A DNA stretch of 64,000 nt from Rugalucina vietnamica (lineage: Eukaryota > Mollusca > Bivalvia > Lucinida > Lucinidae): positions 52,602,761 through 52,666,760 of the forward strand of contig OZ024869.1 in the NCBI GenBank assembly GCA_964017185.1, in the 5' to 3' direction. Position numbers and translations under genes: made by a program. The notes under the pieces were generated by a model, which saw only the letters and a program-made list of their open reading frames with translations, made no database searches and was not told the DNA's origin. Below are positions 59,709 through 64,000 of the stretch, one piece after another; positions within the stretch are counted from its first letter, which is position 1, and each line of letters starts with the position of its first letter.

Positions 59709-61127
59709 TATCGTAGCATCGCAGTAATTGTCTGAATTCACCGTTGCTATGGATGTCTTCAGAAGCACTCCTGAAGATGATTTAGAACTTGACGTGTGGA
59801 GAACAGTTGCATCATTGTTCGGTGGCTGCGTTTCCGTGGCATGGTTAATTTGCTGCTGTTGAGAAATCTGAGCTTGGCAAATACTTGTATGATGCTTCTT
59901 GTGGCATTTTTGACATCTCCTCTTGGATTTGCAGGTTGGTACTTGGTGTTTTCCGAGGCAGTTGAAACACAACTTTTTTCTCTTGACAACGGTTACTCTT
60001 GAATCTGCATCTGCATATTTCTTCCAGTCGACGGCTGAGTGCGGTTCGTCTGCGCTGTCCCGTGGATACACTTTGTCCGGCTCGGTTCGGTTGTTGTGGC
60101 TTAGATCGTGCACCCGCGAAAAATGATGCGGTGGAACCGTATGCTTCAAATTCAGGTTGACTTTGTGAAGCCCCGGCCTCAATGATGTTGATTTCCTTGT
60201 TGATAGCTCGTCTCAGATCATCTAATTGCCCGTTACTGTCGCCATGTTCACATGCAAGATGTTTCCTAATCTCGCCAGGCAGCTTGTCCAAAACGATGGG
60301 CACCAGCAAGCTACCATACGTATCCTGAAATTGGCCTACGGACTCCAAGCCTCGAATATACGTCTCCATCTTGTCGTAGAAATGACGTAGGCTATGTAGA
60401 CTGTTCGTCGGCGCCGGCAGCTGAAGCAAAGCCTTGGTAGTAGCGTGTGTTATCTTGTGTTGTTGCCCGTATCTTTCCTTAAGCAGGTCGACAGCACGTA
60501 GGTAATTGGCGTTGGTAAGCACAAATCCGTCGATCGTCCGTGCTGCATCGGATTCTAGCTGTGACTTGAGATAGCTAAACTTCTGCACATCAGTGAGGTT
60601 AATATTCAAATGAATAGTAGACTCAAATGAATCCCAAAACGTCTGCCACTGCAAAATATCACCGTTAAACACAGGCAAAGACAGTTTAGGTAATCTATGA
60701 AACTGAGAAGAATTTGACGATGTTTGACTCAAAGTTCTCTGAGCGTAGTCGGGCGGCTGAGGTCCTGTAGCAGAAGAATGAGAATCGGTCCCGGACGGAG
60801 CATTACTAGCACTCAATAATGGAGGTAGGTCCCTCGAAGCTGCTCCACCCTGACTCTTACTGTACGCACGAAGTTCCCGCAAGCTAATTTCTAAGTTCAA
60901 AGAATATTCCTCACCTTGAATTATCTCCTCTTCGATCTCAGCGACGTCTGTTTGCTCTAGGATTTTTTGATCGCAAGAAGACTCTCTGCCTTAGCGGTGA
61001 GTGCCTCAAGAATAACGTGGAACTCTGTCAGCGTAGATTTCTTCTTCGCTTCCTCAATCTTGTCAAGCTGCTGCTGAATAACTACGATGGCCCTCTCGAA
61101 TAGACTTAATTTCTGTAATTTCCCCAT
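59709..61127 (-). pseudogene. BEL/Pao gag polyprotein, frameshifted
   Basis: Begins MGKLQKLSLFERAIVVIQQQ at 61127. A one-base slip in an A run near 60958 shifts into LEISLRELRAYSKSQGG. The central gag domain (DUF1759-type) shows LPKLSLPVFNGDILQWQTFW, FSYLKSQLESDAARTIDGF and LLKERYGQQHKI. A second shift near 60040 leads to the zinc knuckles CFNCLGKHQVPTC and CQKCHKKHHTSIC, then the protease lead VLLKTSIATVN, where it ends. Gag packages element RNA into virus-like particles; this copy cannot do so intact. Confidence 0.88.
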
Positions 61128-61372
61128 TTTTTTGATCCTGGTCACGGCACCAATTTGGGAAAACAATAAGAAATAGAAATACTTTCTTCCAGGCTCTTTC
61201 CTGTTCACACTTTTAATATGGCATACAATACAAGAAGTGACGTTTTACTTAGTAATGTAATAACAAGCGTTGCTACTCGACGTTTACAAGTATACTTGAT
61301 ACGTTACTGCGGTGCAAAGTAACGTGCTACTAAAGAGCGTTGAAGACATTGAAGGCGGCAATTCACGACACA
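59709..61372 (-). mobile_element. BEL/Pao LTR retrotransposon fragment: LTR, gag, start of protease
   Basis: On the minus strand: TGTGTCG start at 61372, about 220 bp of LTR, then TTGGTGCCGTGACCAGG (likely primer-binding region, about 61135-61155), then gag. The pol gene and 3' LTR are missing; the left junction falls in the first residues of protease. GCAG flanks both sides (59705-59708, 61373-61376), which may be a TSD or chance. Confidence 0.8.
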
Positions 61373-61416
61373 GCAGATCTCAGGTGAGCGTTTACAGGAC
61401 CATTGGTCCTCTGGCT

Positions 61417-61830
61417 TTCATTTCATTGCAAAAATTTTCATTACACATATAAATTTCATTCTTTGGCTATAACTTGCACTTTGATTCGGCTGGGTAATTG
61501 AAAACAGAGCCGTGCTTGTAACATGCATTTTAACAAGTAAGGGGTCAGAAAAATGACCATGCAATTTCTATAGATCGTGAAACCGAACTTGACAAATCGA
61601 GTGCTCGACCTCGGCAGTGCATGGACCCAACCACAGCCGATTCTATGCACCCATTTTGGCGACTCCTGTTACATGTGCTACTGAACTGAAATGGTCTTTT
61701 CCTGACCTCTTAGATCTTAAAATGCGTGTAGCGCGGCTAACTTTGTTTTGACAGAATCGAATCAAAGTGCATATTGTAGCCAAAGAATGAAATTCTTATG
61801 TGTGATAAATTGTTTTGCAATAAAATGAAA
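61417..61830. mobile_element. ~414-bp MITE with ~75-bp TIRs
   Basis: TTTCATTTCATTGCAAAAA...ATTTCATTCTTTGGCTA...GCACTTTGATTCG at the left is mirrored by CGAATCAAAGTGC...TAGCCAAAGAATGAAAT...TTGCAATAAAATGAAA at the right. Confidence 0.85.
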
Positions 61831-61898
61831 TCTGGGGTAAACATTCATGTGAGAAAATTATAAAATAATGTGTAGCGTTTTCACGTTTGTTCAGTATA

Positions 61899-62221
61899 TT
61901 TACATTTTTATTGCAATCACCCTAGATGAAAGTATCTTTCTTGATGTTCTTCATTTCCCAATGAAAAACATTGTCACATGATCTAGAGGCCACGCCTATG
62001 GGCAGGGCGACGTCAAAACCCATCCAGTGACGTTGTTTGTTTACTCTTGTTGTCGTGACGTTGGTCGTATATCGCCATGATATTAGGCGCGAAAATTTGA
62101 CGTTTTGGCTGTTCCAAAATTACGTTAAGTTGGATTTATTGTCAAATAACATGAAAATGAACGGTGATATGCGCAATTAAAAATCTGATACTTGATTGAT
62201 AAATGTAAATATAAGTATTAA
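61899..62221. other. Intergenic, nothing recognised
   Basis: No gene or clear repeat. Confidence 0.35.
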
Positions 62222-62575
62222 AATTCAGATTTTGGCTTTCACTGGATGATGAAAAACATTAGCTGTTTTAATGTCTCCGAGAAGCCCTTCGGGCTTCACA
62301 GACATTAAAACAGCCTAATGTTTTTCATCATCCAGTGAAAGCTAAAATCTGAATTTCATGAAAAACATAAGCTGTTTTAATGTCTCCGAGAAGCCCTTCG
62401 GGCTTCACAGACATTAAAACAGCCTAATGTTTTTCATCATCCAGTGAAAGCTAAAATCTGAATTTCATGAAAAACATTAGCTGTTTTAATGTCTCCGAGA
62501 AGCCCTTCGGGCTTCACAGACATTAAAACAGCCTAATGTTTTTCATCATCCAGTGAAAGCTAAAATCTGAATTTC
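62222..62575. mobile_element. Foldback element with hairpin amplified three times
   Basis: A 109-bp unit is repeated with starts at 62251, 62360 and 62469. Each unit is itself a hairpin pairing GCTGTTTTAATGTCT with AGACATTAAAACAGC around GAGAAGCCCTTCGGGCTTC. The outer arm AAATTCAGATTTTGGCTTTC at 62222 is mirrored at the right end. Confidence 0.93.
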
Positions 62576-62870
62576 AATCCTTGAATATGCTCCAGTCATC
62601 TGTTTCCATGCCCCTCCCCCTTCCCCACAAGTGATTAGAGGTGGGTACGGTTACAAATGACTGGTGCATTAGAACTACGAAATACATTTGAATTACACTG
62701 GTGACTTGAGGTTTTAGTCAGGTGTTTCGACGTTCAGAGTAATATCTAAATCATTAGGGTATAAAATGACTTCAGAGAAGTACAAATTAGGAAGCAACTT
62801 AATTTGATTGTCGTGACATTTTATTTCTTGCAACCTGAGACTAACAAGTTGCATCATGTCAAAAGTATAA

Positions 62871-63113
62871 TTGAGCCGCGCACGACCAACAACATGCATA
62901 GAAGAAAGCAAAGGCACAGATCAGCTGTGCAGTAACTGCACAGCTGATCAGCGCTTTTGTTTTTGCTACACGGAAAGTTAAATTCCTTTTCTTTTTAATT
63001 TGGAAATTTTGAGCCGCTAATTATAGCCTGCTTCTGTAACTGTACAGGCCGGTTTTTGTCGGACCTGGTTGGAAACCCAGAGTGTTGATTTTCTTGTGTG
63101 TAGGTTCATATGA
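62871..63113. repeat. Family A foldback element, TGTGC hairpin subtype
   Basis: Begins TTGAGCCGCGCACGACCAAC. Hairpin AGATCAGCTGTGCAGT and ACTGCACAGCTGATCAGCGC. Ends GTGTGTAGGTTCATATG. Confidence 0.85.
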
Positions 63114-63440
63114 AAGAATTCACTTGGAGAAAAAAAATACATATTTGCAGATCTGATAGCAGTTTCTGGTCAATTTAATGTATTTGGTATTTATGTCAAT
63201 CTCCTGTTGTTATGCTTCGATAAACTAGGCTGTTGAAGAAAGGTGGTTGCTAATGTTGATGAGGGAAAAAGTATTTAATGTTTCTGCAATCCCCTACCCT
63301 AACCCAAGTACAAGGGGTTTGAGTTAATGAGCTGTGCATTTATAAAGACTTCAGTCACAAGGTCTTTGTAACACAAATGTTTAAGTCCTAAGCCAATACC
63401 CATGTTAGCTATCAAATCTATGTTGTACAGACATAATATA
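63114..63440. other. Intergenic, nothing recognised
   Basis: No feature supported. Confidence 0.35.
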
Positions 63441-63762
63441 CCGGCCTCAGTAGCTCAGTAGGTAGAGTGTCCGCTCCGAGATCGGGAGGTACCGGGTTTG
63501 ATCCCGGGCCGTTACATACCAAAGTCGTTTACAATGGTACTAGTTGTTCCCCGCTTGGCACTCTTATTTTCGGGGTAGGGCTAGGACTGGTCGCTCCTGT
63601 GTCAGTATAATGTGACTGGAGGTGGTATCAGGTAAAAGTGTCTGGGATCTGATTCCGCAGTGAGGTGAGCATTGAGCTCCCTGTCACAATCAGACACCAT
63701 CGTGATATGACAAATAATGTTGAAAGCGACGTTAAGCCCGAACAAACAAACAAACACACAGA
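63441..63762 (+). repeat. tRNA-derived SINE, nearly intact
   Basis: A box TAGCTCAGTAGGTAGAGTG and B box GGGTTTGATCCC. Body GCACTCTTATTTTCGGGG and GTTGAAAGCGACGTTAAGCC; tail CAAACAAACAAAC. Followed by a short direct repeat CAAAAATGGGGTCCA (63789 and 63821). Confidence 0.88.
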
Positions 63763-63929
63763 CATAATATATAATATAGAAAAAAGTCAAAAATGGGGTC
63801 CACATATAGCAAAAATAGTCAAAAATGGGGTCCAACAATGATCAGTGGTTACTTGTTCAAAACTGTCTTTATAACAAAATGTTATAAAGAGGTCTGGATG
63901 TAATATATGTTTTCTCATGGCAAAACTGT

Positions 63930-64000
63930 TATGAGCCGCCGCATGCGAAAACCAACAATTTGCATAGGTGAAAACAAAGGCGCAGATCAGCTTTGCAGTA
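63930..64000. repeat. Family A element cut by window end
   Basis: TATGAGCCGCCGCATGCGAA, then GAAAACAAAGGCGCAGATC: left TIR and first hairpin arm. Confidence 0.85.

Larger units (their letters stand above)
58695..61414 (+). repeat. Family C element, split by a BEL/Pao fragment
   Basis: 58695-59708 holds the AGCTCACCTGAGCC start and two units. 61373-61414 holds the CAGGTGAGCGTTTACAGGAC end. Continuity across the gap is clear by comparison with 3440-3495. Confidence 0.85.
58635..61898. mobile_element. Outer TIR element split by nested insertions
   Basis: TATACTGAACAAAAGTGAAA (58635) and its inverted partner at 61870-61898 (GTGTAGCGTTTTCACG then TTTGTTCAGTATA) share about 29 bp. TA flanks. Mariner-like ends. 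Nearly all the interior is later insertions. Confidence 0.75.

Noticed and set aside
63441..63515. tRNA gene
   Set aside because: A and B boxes are good, but the stems are imperfect and a SINE body with AAC tail follows. The same applies at 46612 and 41287.

Overview
The window looks like nuclear DNA of a marine invertebrate, most likely a bivalve mollusc. Genes are few, split by introns and spread through AT-rich sequence full of repeats. Those repeats are short foldback elements, tRNA-derived SINEs ending in AAC/AAT runs, long units starting AGCTCACCTGAGCC, LINE debris and a BEL/Pao gag fragment, a mix I associate with bivalves. The species cannot be fixed by eye. No bacterial operon, CRISPR array or phage is present.

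Four host genes can be supported. (1) 6075-7744 (+): a divergent alpha-tubulin, two visible coding exons. (2) 16680-18256 (+): a second, more conventional alpha-tubulin with the same intron position. (3) 9560-11136 (-): four exons of a BTB/BACK-domain protein with a serine-rich N-terminus, lying between the tubulins; its 3' part was not found. (4) 22288-32904 (-): a complete seven-exon coiled-coil gene that I recognise as CCDC89 from its conserved first block and C-terminus. Splice phases agree at every junction I could test. Both tubulins have an unresolved first exon.

The rest is mobile DNA. I name the families as follows. A: foldback element of about 235 bp with GAGCCGC/GCGGCTC ends and a 65-nt central hairpin (about 17 copies or fragments). 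B: foldback element of about 250-280 bp with a nested hairpin ending in ACATAGATTGTGGGTAC. C: AGCTCACCTGAGCC elements with units of about 450 bp. D: AGCTCGCCTG element with 146-bp units. E: a SINE-like 3' module containing GTTGACTGGGATGTAAAGC. F: a tandem array of about 147 bp related to D. G: degenerate tandem array. Several elements have target-site duplications (TSDs) visible by eye: a 3.35-kb long-terminal-inverted-repeat (TIR) element at 45.6-48.9 kb, an 892-bp element at 41.6-42.5 kb, an 852-bp element at 33.3-34.2 kb, a 1.72-kb foldback element at 28.4-30.1 kb and a 5'-truncated LINE at 44.2-45.1 kb.

Layout: 0-6 kb repeats; 6-7.7 kb tubulin 1; 9.5-11.1 kb BTB gene; 16.7-18.3 kb tubulin 2; 22.3-32.9 kb CCDC89 with transposon-filled introns; 33-64 kb almost entirely nested mobile elements. 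Nothing shows the four genes acting in one pathway, although tubulin and CCDC89 (testis or cilia expressed in vertebrates, from memory) could both serve microtubule structures. The most unusual items are a minisatellite that has multiplied the 3' end of a CCDC89 exon with its splice donor in steps of exactly three heptads, and the set of apparently unnamed foldback elements.
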